In this document: positions 13,201 through 23,122 of the stretch, one piece after another
Layout: each line of letters starts with the position of its first letter
Numbering within the stretch: position 1 is the first letter of the stretch
Assembly: GCA_037951165.1 (NCBI GenBank)
Contig: JBBDHG010000051.1
Coordinates: 8,519,501-8,583,500 of the forward strand
Origin: Lophius americanus
Lineage: Eukaryota > Chordata > Actinopteri > Lophiiformes > Lophiidae
DNA length: 64,000 nucleotides
Reading direction: 5' to 3'
Notes under the pieces: model-generated
Told to the model about the DNA's origin: nothing
Seen by the model: only the letters and a program-made list of their open reading frames with translations
The model's database searches: none
Position numbers and translations under genes: made by a program

Positions 13201-15776
13201 ATTCAGGTGGACTGGACTCACCTGGCTTGCCGGACATTGATCGTGGGACAGAGATCTCGTCTGTAGCAGATGAAGGCCCTGGACTGAGGTTCCGGGTTGG
13301 CGAGGCACTCCAGCGGCTCAAACAGCTCATCCAATGGTGGCTCTGAACACACAGACGTCAAATGACTCACTTATCTGTTCGGGGTTGCTTTACAGTGATG
13401 TCAGAAGCAGCTCCTCACCTAGAGCGCCCGCACCGGGGAGGAGCAAGCAGATGAAGTCCAGCTCAGTGACAGCATTGAAGACTGCACTGTGGGGAGAAGA
13501 AGGGAATGAATGCACGGTGATCCCCTCCATTCCCAGAATGGACCACATCCTCTCACACCTGAACACTTCCACTCACATCCGAACCTGACCTACCTCAGTA
13601 TTTTGTTTGTGTATTCCACGATAAAATCCGACTGAACCACGAAGAAGTGGAGGAAGAGCGTGTTGAGAGGCTGTAGATAGACGACGTTCAGTTCAGTGAC
13701 TCCAAAATCAAGTATTTTTATTTGCCCAACTACCAGATTTAAATGATTTATTCTTCATACATATCTGATCCACCATGACTCATAGTCTAGATTTAATATT
13801 CTGTGTTAGAGGGAAAAACCAACAAACAGGGTCACCACCAATCAGCCACAATATTAGAACTAGTGGCCGTTTCTGATGGTTCGGTTTCATCTGAGTTGCA
13901 GATTTACCATTAACAATGATGGGGGAAAAAACAGGAAGTCATGTGACCTAAACATGTGATACTGACTGTACATCCTTTAGCTGTGAAGTGTTTCTGCAGG
14001 AATGGTTCCCATTCAGCCTGATCCACCAAGTCTGCAGCAGGGTGGTCCAGGAAGGAGGCATGGCCTAGAACCCCATCACTCCCATTGGTCAGAGTCACTG
14101 CCAAGTTTGCATTCTCTCTGGAGAACAGGAAGTACGAATTCAGTCGAGTCTATGAGCTTCCTCACCACAGGAAGTATTTCACCAGAAAAAACCATGATCT
14201 ATAACCTACAAGTTGGTTGTGTGTTGCAAGAGAAGGAAAATTTCTGAAATGGATGAAGTGATGGAAAGTATTCCCAAGGGATTGTGGAGAGTAGTGGTTG
14301 GCACGGACGTCGATGGATATGTTGGGGAATGGAAGAAAAGAGATGAGGAGGTGATAGGCAGGTATGGTCTTCAGGACAGGAACATAGAGGAACAGATAGT
14401 GGTAGATTTTGGAAAAAAGGATGTGAATGGTGTGGTGAATACCCATTTCAAGAAGAGGGAGGAGCTCAGCATGACATAAGAATGCACACAGGAGCACACA
14501 GGTGGTTTAAATATTACGCAGAAGAAGTTATTTAATAAGGAAGAGTTTGAATACTGCAAGGTGATGACATGGAAGAATGTAGCAGGACAACAGAAGATGA
14601 GGAAGAGGAAAGGAGCAAGGGTAGAGCAATGGAACAAATGACGGAAATCGAGGAAGGAAGAGTGCTGTGTGAAGTTCAGGGAGGAGTTAAAATATTATGG
14701 TGGGACTACACCAAGGATCGGCTCTGAGCTCCTTCTTGTTTGCCACTGTGACCAAATGGCTGACGGATGAGGACTATAATGTTTGCCAATGACATTGTGA
14801 TCTGAGGTGAAAGCAGGGAGCAGGTGGAAGAAACCCAGGAAAGGTGGAGATATGCGTTGGAGGGAAAATGAATGAAGGTCAGTCACAGCGAGACAGAATA
14901 CATGTGTATGAATGAAAGGGACGCATTTGGAATGGTGAGGATGCCTGGAGTAGAAGTGGAGAAGATGCAGGAGCTTAAGTACGTGGGCTCAACTGTTCAT
15001 AGCAATCGGGAGTTTGGAAAAGAGGTGAAGAAGTGAGTGCGGGAGGGTGGAGTGGGTTAAGAAGAGTGTCAAAAGTTATCTGTAACAGAATAGTAGCAGT
15101 GAGAGTTAAGGGAAAGGTTTACAAGACGGTAGTGAGACCAGCTCTGATGTACCATGTAGAGACGGCGGCACTGACCAAAAGAGAGAAATAAGGACTGGAA
15201 GTGGCAGAGTTGAAAATTTTATGATGTTCATTGTGAGTAACAAGAAATGACAGGATTAGAAGCAAGCACATCAGAGAGACAGCCCAGGTTAGACGTCTTG
15301 GAGACAAAGTAAGAGAGGCCAGATTGAGATGTTTTGGATATGTGAAAAGGAGGGATAGTGGATCTATTGGTAATAGGGTGCTGGATACAGAGCTGCCAGG
15401 AAGGAGAAAAAGGTGAAGACCAAAGAGGAAGTTTCTGAATGTGGTGAGAGAGGACATGAAATTGGTTGGTGTGACAGAGGAAGATGCAGAGGACAAGAGA
15501 GGATGGAAAAATATGATCCGCTGTGGCAACTCCTAAAGGGAACAGTCGAAAGAAGAAGAAGAAAAAGAAGAGGAAGAGGTAGGTCTATAACATCAATAAT
15601 CATAATCAGGTTAAGGGTTTGTCTCACAGGAGGTTGATCAGGTCCACTCGTCCAAACAGGGTCCGGGTTGAGGGCGATACGAGGCTGTCGATTCCCTGAA
15701 CATCTGATGATTCACTCCTCCTAACCGTCAGCGTCTCTTGCTCATCGCTGGGTGAGGTCGGCACTTTCATCTCCAT
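1215..15776 (-). CDS. cfap61: Cilia- and flagella-associated protein 61 (complete, 24 coding exons)
   Basis: CFAP61 is a subunit of the calmodulin- and spoke-associated complex at the base of axonemal radial spokes in motile cilia and sperm flagella. Coding exons, in gene order: 15776-15628, 14117-13967, 13670-13594, 13486-13419, 13342-13222, 12266-12125, 11034-10822, 10715-10630, 10180-10141, 9843-9701, 9511-9382, 9270-9181, 8761-8561, 8325-8197, 8086-7959, 5956-5864, 5709-5541, 4197-4050, 3862-3567, 3410-3083, 2723-2641, 2563-2358, 1517-1426, 1360-1215. They sum to 3,429 nt, giving 1,142 aa plus stop with every phase consistent; human is about 1,240 aa. The N-terminal part (about 1-300) has the CFAP61 GNAT-like features, such as NLAVTL and CTPLNTLFLHFF. 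From about residue 580 there is a Rossmann-like nucleotide-binding region with VVVGASDTG at 605-613. Later landmarks are HYNIENFIYF and the C-terminal NLLPMF. The start ATG follows an in-frame acceptor at 15820, so a non-coding first exon is likely. The donor after exon 23 (GTGCCT) is weak and is the least certain junction. Confidence 0.93.
1528..2335. repeat. 27-bp minisatellite filling a cfap61 intron
   Basis: The intron between cfap61 exons 22 and 23 (1518-2357) is almost wholly a tandem array. The unit is about 27 bp, with the core GTCAAAGGTTAACGCTGGAG. Copies are nearly identical between about 2130 and 2300 and progressively diverged towards 1528. Because 27 is divisible by three, the array keeps repetitive open frames on the plus strand (GQRLTLECQ-like); these are not genes. 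Confidence 0.9.
4425..4625. mobile_element. Dispersed-repeat fragment in a cfap61 intron
   Basis: The sequence starts with an imperfect inverted motif (CCTCTGCCAGGGGAGGAGG) and goes on with GTCTGTCTGTTAGCAAGACT and a GGCATGAAACTTTATCCAGA-like segment. This resembles the very common animal repeat with a 'gggggaggttatgttttcacc ... aaaagttatggatgga' layout. I recognise the type but cannot name the family. Confidence 0.45.
5957..7958. other. Large cfap61 intron, no gene seen
   Basis: This 2.0 kb intron lies between the exons ending in the VVVGASDTG region and the following HLKFNN exon. It has no homologous coding sequence in either strand and no clear tandem repeat. Some segments (about 6080-6320, about 7360-7610) look like decayed transposon sequence, but I cannot assign a family. 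Confidence 0.4.
8800..9035. repeat. Degenerate ~36-bp tandem repeat in a cfap61 intron
   Basis: About six diverged copies of a unit reading roughly GAGACACAGGTGAAACAATCAGAG plus spacer are seen, at about 8820, 8876, 8935, 8990 and 9018. It occupies the intron between the HYNIENF exon and the preceding exon. Confidence 0.6.
9305..9368. repeat. TG-rich simple repeat
   Basis: This is an interrupted (TG)n/(GTGT)n microsatellite inside a short cfap61 intron (9271-9381), directly next to the exon at 9382-9511. Confidence 0.7.
9884..10136. repeat. 32-bp minisatellite in a cfap61 intron
   Basis: Three and a half nearly identical 32-bp units (core CTACTGAAGGTGAAGATGGC) run from about 9890 to 10005, followed by several decayed copies up to the exon border at 10141. 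Together they make up most of this 297-bp intron. Confidence 0.85.
11225..11532 (+). mobile_element. L2/Maui-type LINE 3' end
   Basis: The segment carries the familiar fish LINE2 3'-terminal sequence: GTGGAGTTTGCATGTTCTCC, then CCTCCCACAGTCCAAAAACATG, then GCGATGAACTGGCGACCTGTCC, then GGATAGGCTCCAGCCCACC. It ends in an ATGA-repeat tail (AATGAATGAATGAAT). The tail places the element's 3' end at about 11,532 on the plus strand. The 5' end is truncated, as usual for LINE copies. It lies in cfap61 intron 6, antisense to the gene. Confidence 0.85.
12405..12775. repeat. Degenerate ~37-bp tandem array in a cfap61 intron
   Basis: About ten decayed copies of a unit containing CATACGTCAATCTGTGGAATGG and a C-rich half (CCCGCCC) can be followed. 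Copies differ strongly, so this is an old array. Confidence 0.65.
12810..13190 (+). mobile_element. Dispersed repeat, family A, copy 1
   Basis: Blocks such as GGATCATTTTCA, CTTAGTGTGAGGAAGAACT and GATATACCCTTGCT occur here and again, in the same order and orientation, at 57,350-57,945 in a col12a1 intron. That establishes a repeat family within this window. It has no coding capacity and I cannot name it. Confidence 0.7.
14190..15560 (+). mobile_element. Decayed non-LTR retrotransposon (RT 3' half), antisense in cfap61 intron 1
   Basis: Conceptual translation across several frameshifts and stops shows the C-terminal half of a LINE reverse transcriptase: HQGSALS-like, then FANDIVI (normally F-A-D-D), then EYMCMNER, KVYKTVVRPALMY, and PGRRK near the end. 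This layout is common in fish genomes. The clade is probably RTE-like, but that is not certain from fragments. The element is dead and is oriented opposite to cfap61. It nearly fills the intron between coding exons 1 and 2. Confidence 0.8.
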
Positions 15777-15819
15777 TTGAGCAGAACCATCCAGAACCGT
15801 TACAGCAGGAGAGCAAACA

Positions 15820-16299
15820 CTGGGTATAAATAATACATGTTAGAGAGGTTCTGGTTCTTTGATCTGTTGCTGAATCAAATACAATCAAAATAATATTAAT
15901 CAAAATAACCGTTTTTTAATTGTATTACTGGTGCATAAAAAATGACATCTGGTGTATATTTTACACCATATGTTCTTCAACTCTTTTGTTTACACCAATT
16001 CTTTCGTCTTCTGTCTATCATCAAGTCGTCACAATTATCTGTTTCCCACTGGCATGGCAACCGGAGAGGAAAAAATAGGGGAAAGTGTGAGATGAGGCGT
16101 CTTTGGTAACCGTGGTAACAGTCTGCCCCATGGGTTTGTGGGAAGTCGCAAAGCATTGTGGGTGACGTGAACCAACGTAAGACATCGTTGTTTAGAAAAT
16201 CCAAACTTTTCTTATCATACTCACGCCTTTCTCCAACTCCTTCTTCTATAAGGATCTCAGCCAATTCTTCAAGTTTGGAGTAAAATCTGCCGTTAAACA
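15820..16299. promoter_or_regulatory. Shared divergent promoter of cfap61 and crnkl1
   Basis: The two start codons, 15,776 (minus) and 16,300 (plus), are 523 bp apart and point away from each other, so one short region must drive both genes. No TATA box is evident. It contains a perfect X-box at 16,106-16,119, an X-box half-site (ATGGCAAC, 16,054-16,061) and a CRE-like TGACGTGA at about 16,161. A non-coding first exon of cfap61 is implied by the acceptor next to 15,820. The head-to-head arrangement is the same in human as I recall it. Confidence 0.7.
16106..16119. promoter_or_regulatory. X-box (RFX-binding site)
   Basis: GTAACCGTGGTAAC fits the X-box consensus GTNRCC-N(0-3)-RGYAAC exactly, with a 2-nt spacer. 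RFX factors use this motif to switch on ciliary genes. It sits 330 bp upstream of the cfap61 start codon and 181 bp upstream of the crnkl1 start codon. A ciliary role for cfap61 makes the placement meaningful; binding itself is inferred. Confidence 0.7.
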
Positions 16300-19200
16300 A
16301 TGGCATCTACCGCGGCGGGAAAACAGCGGATACCGAAGGTGGCGAAGGTAAGACTCGGGAGCTAACGGTGGCTAAGCTAATGCTAACACGTTCCGAGCTG
16401 TAGCACAAGAGTTTATTTATTTTTATATACTTTATATGTTCACGGTTTATTTACATTCCTTTATTCTATTCACACACTTGGCATATAAAATAATAATAAT
16501 CAGACGCTGGTTTGCAGATGTTCTCCTGATGTCTGTTTATTTCAACAACAGAATTGGTTCCTTAAGTTGAAGCTGTAGATTTAAAATTTGAGGGAAAGGT
16601 TTCCAAGATGGCACTGAGAGCACTTCTGGTTCTATTCTTTAGCGAATTATGATGAGCACAACACACCAAATGATTAAATTCTATTTCGTCTGGTGAGAGA
16701 AGTTAATCTATCGATTTATTTGTCCTTATGTAATTTTTGGTCCTCCATAGAAGTGGATGGGAAACTTCTTGAAGGCTGTCTAACATGGTCACAAGGTTGA
16801 TGTCCACATCCATATCAGATCTGACCTGTACTAGCCTTTCCATTTTGCTTTCCAGACGAAATAAAAAATAAGCATTTGATGTGTTTTGTTCATCATAATT
16901 CGCTAATGATCTTTCTATCTATTGCATTCAAAGGAAATGTCATTACAAAGTAAAGAAAAGTTCACACTGCAGGAAAAAGTGTCCCAAATCAGACTTTTGC
17001 CCATATGTGACCCATATCTGACCCATATCATATCTTTTTCCAAATCAGACTGAGGCCACTTTCACATGTGGTTCTAAATCGTATAAATATCTGATGTTTT
17101 TCAAAGTGAACTCAGTCTGAAAGGTCATGTCGAAGACGAGGCTCATTTCAGTAACGAAGACATACGTTACTGAGATGCGTGTTAACAACTTTGCAATGTT
17201 TCTGGCAGGTGCCAAAACTCAATGTTAGCAATGCCCTATTAGCCTTACCAATCAATGCCAGAAATAGCAAAGCCGAATCGATTCTACTAAACAAACTAAT
17301 CCTGCTTTGGACTGAGGTTAAGCTATCCCACTTCACCACCATACAGACAGATAAAATACAGAAATAAATAAGTGTAGAAATACGGAAATAAAACAATAAT
17401 TAAATAGATGTAGTATATATAGTAATGTAGTATAAAATAAAATGTAATAAATATATGAATTAATACATAAATAAATAAATGTAGATATATGAGAATGAAT
17501 AAATGTTTGTAGAAATAAATATATGAATACAGAAATAAATAAATGAATAAGTAATAATAATAATTGTAAATTGGACTTATATAGTTCCTTTCTATGTGAA
17601 ATAATATAAAACGATTGAATGAAGCCCTTTTCAATTACAAGACATAATGTAATTTATTTTGTTAATTCATTTATTTATTCTGTCATTTTTGGTCCTCCAT
17701 ATATTTGTTGTTACTGCAATAAAATTAAAAACACACAATTCCTGTGTAAAACAGGAATTCTCAAAAATTGCATCATTGGGAGGTCAAAAAAACCCCAATG
17801 TAAAATGTTGTCGTTCTCCAGGTGAAAAACAAAGCACCAGCTGAGGTTCAGATCACTGCTGAGCAGCTGCTGAGGGAAGCCAAAGAAAGGGAGCTCGAAC
17901 TTCTGCCTCCGCCACCAAAGCAGAAGATCACAGATGGTGAGGAGCTGAATGACTACAAATTGAGGAAGAGGAAGGTGAGTATCAAGCATACGCCTAGGTG
18001 TCTCATCATGAAACATTGAGGAACGTTTGTTGAAGCCAGAAAAGGGAAAACTTGACTTTTCTTTTCTTATCAGGGCTTTGAGGACAACATTCGGAAGAAC
18101 CGGACCGTCATCAGCAACTGGATCAAATACGCACAATGGGAAGAGAGTCTGAAGGAGATCCAGAGGTATGGCGTCTCTTTCCTTCATGTGTCTGACCCAG
18201 TCCTTGATTGTCTGTCTCTGCTCAGACTGACCCGATCCACGAGGGTCTAACAGGTGTCTTGTGTCTGCTCTCAGGGCCCGCTCCATTTATGAACGTGCGC
18301 TGGACGTGGATCACAGGAACATCACCCTGTGGCTCAAATATGCGGAGATGGAGATGAAGAATCGGCAGGTGAACCATGCCCGCAACATCTGGGACCGCGC
18401 CATCACCATCCTGCCCCGGGTAAACCAGTTCTGGTAAGAACATTTTAGTCTGTCGTTATAATCACTGTGAGACTCAAACTTGACAGTTGTGCGTTGACAG
18501 GATCTGATTTTAGAGAAAACTCCGCTTTGAGTAAACAGTTAGTTTATAAATAAATTGTTTATCAGTGAAGCAGTCATTTATAGGTAAACAGGTTGTTGGG
18601 CTAAATTAGATTTGTTGTGTCTGTTTGGGAGCTGTCGAATTTCCTATGAGTGAGTCCTGTGCTTCCCGATTGAGGTACAAGTACACATACATGGAGGAGA
18701 TGCTGGGGAATGTGGCGGGCTGCAGGCAGGTGTTTGAGCGCTGGATGGAGTGGGAGCCCGACGAGCAGGCCTGGCACTCCTACATCAACTTTGAACTGCG
18801 CTACAAGGAGGTGGACAAAGGACGCAGCATCCACGAGAGATATATCCTTCACAAACTGTTCTGAATGTTCAAATACGTTCTCCTGAAACCTTGAAATGTT
18901 TGACTACGAGATCTCCTTAACTCCGCTGCACTCGTCATGGTTCACCCCCAGGTGAAGAATTGGATCAAGTATGCTCGCTTCGAAGAGAAGCACGGCTACA
19001 TCGCTCACAGCAGGAAGGTGTTTGAGCGGGCCGTAGAGTTCTTTGGAGAGGACTACGTGGAAGAGAACCTCTTTGTGGCTTTTGCCAAGTTTGAGGAGAC
19101 TCAGAAAGAGGTGAAACTCTGACAGAGCTGAGACTTGGAGGTATTTTGTTTAGATGATGTTATTCCTACTGAATGTCCGTCCTTCCCCACAGTTTGAACG

Positions 19201-22200
19201 GGTTCGGGTTATCTACAAGTATGCCTTGGACAGGATCCCCAAACAGCAGGCCCAGGAGCTCTTCAAGTACTACACCATGTTTGAGAAGAAGTTTGGAGAC
19301 CGGAGGGGCATTGAGGACGTCATTGTCAGCAAGAGGAGGTTCCAGTACGAGGAGGAAGTCAAGGTGCTCCACTTCACATTAGCCTACATTTAATCTAAAT
19401 AGATCACTGATCTTAATCTGAACGCGCCGCGTCTTAAACTTTCTAGCCGACCCCCGTCCCACTCTCAGTCAAGTCCTTGACACACTTGTCAAACAGACGC
19501 TCAGCGGCCGGTCTGACGGCCACCAATCCGATTCTTATTATTGAAGTGTTGACATCACTAGCTTCTCAGGAGGTTCCTGATGAGCTGACATCAGATAGAG
19601 AAATCTCCGCCTCCTTATCACTGAGATCTGTGTTTCAGGCCAACCCACACAACTACGATGCTTGGTTCGATTACCTGCGCCTGGTGGAGAACGATGCTGA
19701 CCCCGACACGGTCAGAGAGGTTTACGAGAGGGCCATCTCCAACGTCCCGCCCATCCGGGAGAAGAGACACTGGAAACGATACATCTACCTGTGGATCAAC
19801 TATGCCCTGTACGAGGAGCTGGAAGTCCAGGTCAGTGCCCCCTCCACTCGCAGGGTTGTTTAATAAAAGATTTAATGTCCTAAAATGTGATTATAAAAAC
19901 TCAAAATAAGTATGTTAAAAATAAAGTTAAAATGTTAAAAGTTCCTAAAAGCTTTTTATAAGTTATAGAAATGGTACAAAAAAATCTAATTATGTAAAAA
20001 GTGTATACAACAAATCGTTTTTAAAGTTATAAATGAATAAAATGTTTAAAATATGCAAAAATAGAAAATATTTTAAATTTGTTTTAATGAAATGAACCAA
20101 ACCTGTTTGAAAAGCAAAAAAAAATTTCTTAAGAAAGAAACATGAAGCACGTTTAACGAAGCCCACATTTATTAAGTCTGGGTTAACTCGAGCGTGAGGA
20201 TTAGCGGCCAGTGTCAGTGGAGTACCATGGGTCACCATGGCAACCGGTGAAACAATTAGTGAGACGCTATGGTCGCAATGCTTTAAACACGCACGCAACT
20301 ATAAATGAATAGAGAGAAACGCGGCTTTATCAGATGGAGAGAAAGCTTGCGTCAGAGAAAATTGCTGCATGAGTGAATATATGAGAAGTGTATAAAATTT
20401 TGATAGGTTATTAAATTATATTTATTTGACAACAAGAGATCAACAATTAACAGTCTGACAAACAATTTATTTATTTCTGTCATCAGGACCCCGAGAGGAC
20501 GAGGCAGGTGTACCAGGCCTGTTTGGACCTCATCCCCCACAAACAGGTCACATGTTTCTGCAGTAACGGTTTATGCTGCCATGATTCCTATAGTAATGGC
20601 CGCGTATACCGTAATCACTGTTCCTATACAAATGCTACACACTGTCATTGCAGTTTGAATAGTAAAAGCTAACATTCAATGGTTCTTTATGGTTTCAGTT
20701 CACGTTTGCTAAGATCTGGCTCCTCTACGGCCGCTTTGAGATTCGCCAGAAGAACCTGCAGGGAGCCAGGAAGGTCCTGGTAAGATGCAGTTTACACGTA
20801 AATACAGATGGTCCACATGGTGCAGGTGACCATTGTTTGACGGCTTTTCCTGTTCCTCCGTCTCTCAGGGCACGGCGATCGGGAAGTGTCCAAAGAATAA
20901 GCTTCTGAAGGGTTACATCGAGCTGGAGCTGCAGCTACGAGAGTTCGACCGCTGCAGGAAGCTGTATGAGAAATACCTGGAGTTCAGCCCGGAGAACTGC
21001 ACCACCTGGATCAAGTTCGCTGAGCTGGAAACCATCCTGGGAGACACGGACCGAGCACGCAGCATCTTCGAGCTCGCTATCGGCCAGCCACGCCTGGACA
21101 TGCCAGAGGTAATAATTACGTCGTACCTTCAGAGGTAACCCTCTTAAAAAAAATCTAAAATCCAATAACCTGAATTTAAGGCCTTAAAAAGTCTTACATT
21201 TTAATGAAATGTCTTAACAATTACTCTGGCAGGTCTAAAAATTGAATGAATGTTACTTTCATTTAATATAAGAAATTGTCTTGTTTTTAAAATATTTCGA
21301 TTTTGAGTTTGCCTTAACAAATCTATAATGATCAGAGAGTGAAAAGCTAAGGTTGCTGACATTTATTAACTCAAACTGTAAGTCACTTATTAAACCGGGT
21401 AAATGTAAATTAAATAACCTATGGTTAGATAACAGTCAATCCAGTGCGTGTTATAAGCTGTTGCCTGGGAACCTTTTTGAGGTCCGCTGCAACGTCTGCA
21501 GAAAAATCAGAAACTTGGAACATTGGGCATATATAAAGTGGTTTTAAACAATCAGCAACAAACGCCTGCAATCAGTGCGTTTCATTCCATGTCTGGACCT
21601 AGAGCATAAACACCAATCGACATCCGGACAGCGCTTGGAGCTACACCAACACTAAAAGCTGAGGGACTTGATAAACTTTGGAACACTGGACAGACTGCAG
21701 GAAGGAATGTGTTTCACTGACTTAATTGATTTACTTCGCAGGTAATGTGGGGTTCTGAATTTCTTTCATATTCCTAATATTTTCTTCACAGTATGAATTT
21801 AAATAAGTCTTAAATTGCGTTTATAGTGTTCTTAAATAGACGTGAAATGGGTCTTTAATTCCAACCATAATGGTCTTGAAAAGGTCTTAAAATTGACTTG
21901 TTGAAAGCTGGAGATACATTGCTATGGAAACTTAAGTGGATTTAAATTTGAATGGAAATATGGTGTCAACAAACAAACCACTGATCAGATGACTATGCCA
22001 TCAGACTGCTTTAGTTCAAATTGTTTTGAACTATAACTACGAGACAAGGATGATCTGTCTCATCTTGACTGCGAGGCTGGTAGCGTCTGATGGCAGTGAG
22101 TTATGATGAGTGCGTGACCTCAAGCATTGGATTGCCTCGATGGGCATCGAGGCTTTGACCCAGTTCCGTGATGTAGGCCTGACATTGGGGGTCTTATTGA

Positions 22201-23120
22201 TTCTTCTCTTTTTTTTTAGGTGCTGTGGAAGTCCTACATCGACTTTGAGTTTGAGCAGGAGGAGTATGGAAACACCAAAAACCTCTACAGGCGGCTGCTG
22301 CAGCGCACACAGCACGTAAAGGTGAGACCTGCATGACATTGTCAGGTAAGATCTGAAGGAACCGTTTGATCTGTAACTCAGACGCGGCTCTTTGTCCCCG
22401 AAGGTTTGGGTGAGCTATGCCAAGTTTGAGCTGTCCATCGACGGGGAAGACCGGTTGCACAGGTGCCGGCAGGTTTACGAGGAGGCCAACAAGAGCATGA
22501 GAAGCTGTGAGGAGAAGGAAGAGCGGCTGATGCTACTAGAGTCCTGGAGAGACTATGAGAAGGACTTTGGCTCTAACGAGTCCCTTGATAGAGTCCGGCA
22601 GCTGTTACCAGAGACGGTAAAGAAGAGGAGGAAGCTGACAGCGGAGGACGGGGTAAGATCAGGAAAACACGAGGTGCTGATTGGCTGTGGTCTTCAGCCA
22701 GGTGTTGATCTCCTTTGCTGGTTGTTTCAGTCGGACGCTGGCTGGGAGGAGTACTACGACTACATCTTCCCTGAAGATGCCGCCAATCAGCCCAACCTTA
22801 AGCTGCTGGCCATGGCCAAGATGTGGAAGAAGCAGCAGGATACCGAGGAGCAGGAGGAGGCCTCAGGGGAGCCAGTACCTGACCCAGATTCCAGAAGCCC
22901 AGAGACGGGAGATGACCGAGACGAGGAGGGCAGCAGCAGCGGGGAGGAAGAAGAGGAGGAGGAGAAGGAGAAGAAGGAGCAGGAGCAAGAGAAGGAGCAG
23001 GAGCAAGATAAGGAGCAGGAGCAAGAGAAGGAGCAGGAGCAAGAGATGGAGCAAGAAAAGGAGCAGGGGATGGAGCAAGAGCAGGAGGAAGCGGCCAATC
23101 AGAGCAAAGATAAAGACTAG
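16300..23120 (+). CDS. crnkl1: Crooked neck-like pre-mRNA splicing factor 1 (complete, 14 exons)
   Basis: CRNKL1 (yeast Clf1) is a HAT-repeat scaffold of the Prp19-associated part of the catalytic spliceosome in the nucleus. Exons: 16300-16347, 17822-17974, 18074-18165, 18275-18433, 18675-18841, 18932-19110, 19193-19363, 19639-19830, 20487-20546, 20699-20779, 20869-21108, 22220-22321, 22404-22652, 22731-23120. They sum to 2,283 nt, or 760 aa plus stop. The start MASTAAGKQRIPKVAK matches the shorter vertebrate form. Tandem HAT motifs run from about residue 85 to 630, for example ARSIYERALDV, CRQVFERWMEWEP and ARSIFELAIGQPRLDMPE. The fifth intron (18842-18931) only joins in frame as an AT-AC U12-type intron. 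The acidic C-terminus (about 670-760) contains KEQEQ repeats and makes the protein roughly 70 aa longer than the comparable human isoform (about 690 aa). Confidence 0.96.
16641..16904. mobile_element. MITE-like element with ~55-bp terminal inverted repeats
   Basis: AGCGAATTATGATGA at 16,641 reappears as its inverse TCATCATAATTCGCT ending at 16,904. The pairing continues inward through ACACACCAAATG/CATTTGATGTGTTTTG and TTTCGTCTGG/CCAGACGAAAT. Arms of about 55 bp flank about 150 bp with no open frame. This is a non-autonomous foldback or MITE structure in crnkl1 intron 1; the superfamily is unknown. Confidence 0.75.
17380..17560. repeat. AT-rich degenerate (AAATAAATG)n tract
   Basis: The middle of crnkl1 intron 1 holds a low-complexity run of AAATAAATGAATA and AGAAATAAATATATGAAT variants. 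It ends in TAATAATAATAATTGTAAATTGGAC at about 17,550, which looks like a LINE or SINE 3' tail. No coding content. Confidence 0.55.
18842..18931 (+). other. crnkl1: U12-type (minor) AT-AC intron of crnkl1
   Basis: The exon ends CACGAGAGAT and the intron begins ATATCCTTCA, the hallmark minor-spliceosome AT-AC 5' splice site. Near the 3' end is TCCTTAAC (18,914-18,921), matching the U12 branch-site consensus TTCCTTRAY. The intron ends TGCAC, about 11 nt after the branch adenosine. Removing it gives HERFVMVHPQVKNW, which tracks the conserved HERFVLVHPDVKNW. No GT-AG pair in this 90-bp interval restores the frame. Human residues are from memory. Confidence 0.9.
20140..20390. mobile_element. Transposon fragment in crnkl1 intron 8
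   Basis: The segment GTGAGACGCTATGGTCGCAATG (about 20,260) and its surroundings match GAGACGCTATGGTTGTCATA at about 28,650 in cox7a2 intron 2. Both lie in fish-type non-autonomous transposon debris, possibly Harbinger-like. Decayed and non-coding. Confidence 0.45.
21109..22219. other. Largest interior crnkl1 intron, nothing recognised
   Basis: This 1.1 kb intron separates the LDMPE and VLWKSYIDFEF exons. It has no coding homology, no clear repeat and no RNA gene that I can see. It ends in a strong T-run acceptor. Confidence 0.5.
22945..23092 (+). repeat. crnkl1: In-frame KEQEQ trimer-rich repeat in the crnkl1 tail
   Basis: GAGCAGGAGCAAGAGAAG-like units (18 bp, coding for variants of EQEQEK) recur about six times, after an (EEE)n/(EK)n tract. 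The repeat lies inside the last coding exon and stays in frame to the stop. Such triplet-divisible arrays can change length without breaking the protein. Confidence 0.85.
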
Positions 23121-23122
23121 AC

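Noticed and set aside
15977..16306. Minus-strand open frame of 109 codons over the crnkl1 start
   Set aside because: Lies in the shared promoter and ends antisense to the crnkl1 initiator; no homology recognised. A non-coding cfap61 exon may exist here, but the frame itself is not supported as protein.
18675..18864. crnkl1 exon read through to HERYILHKLF and a stop
   Set aside because: This retains the minor intron; the AT-AC junction gives the conserved HERFVMVHPQVKNW and continues in frame.
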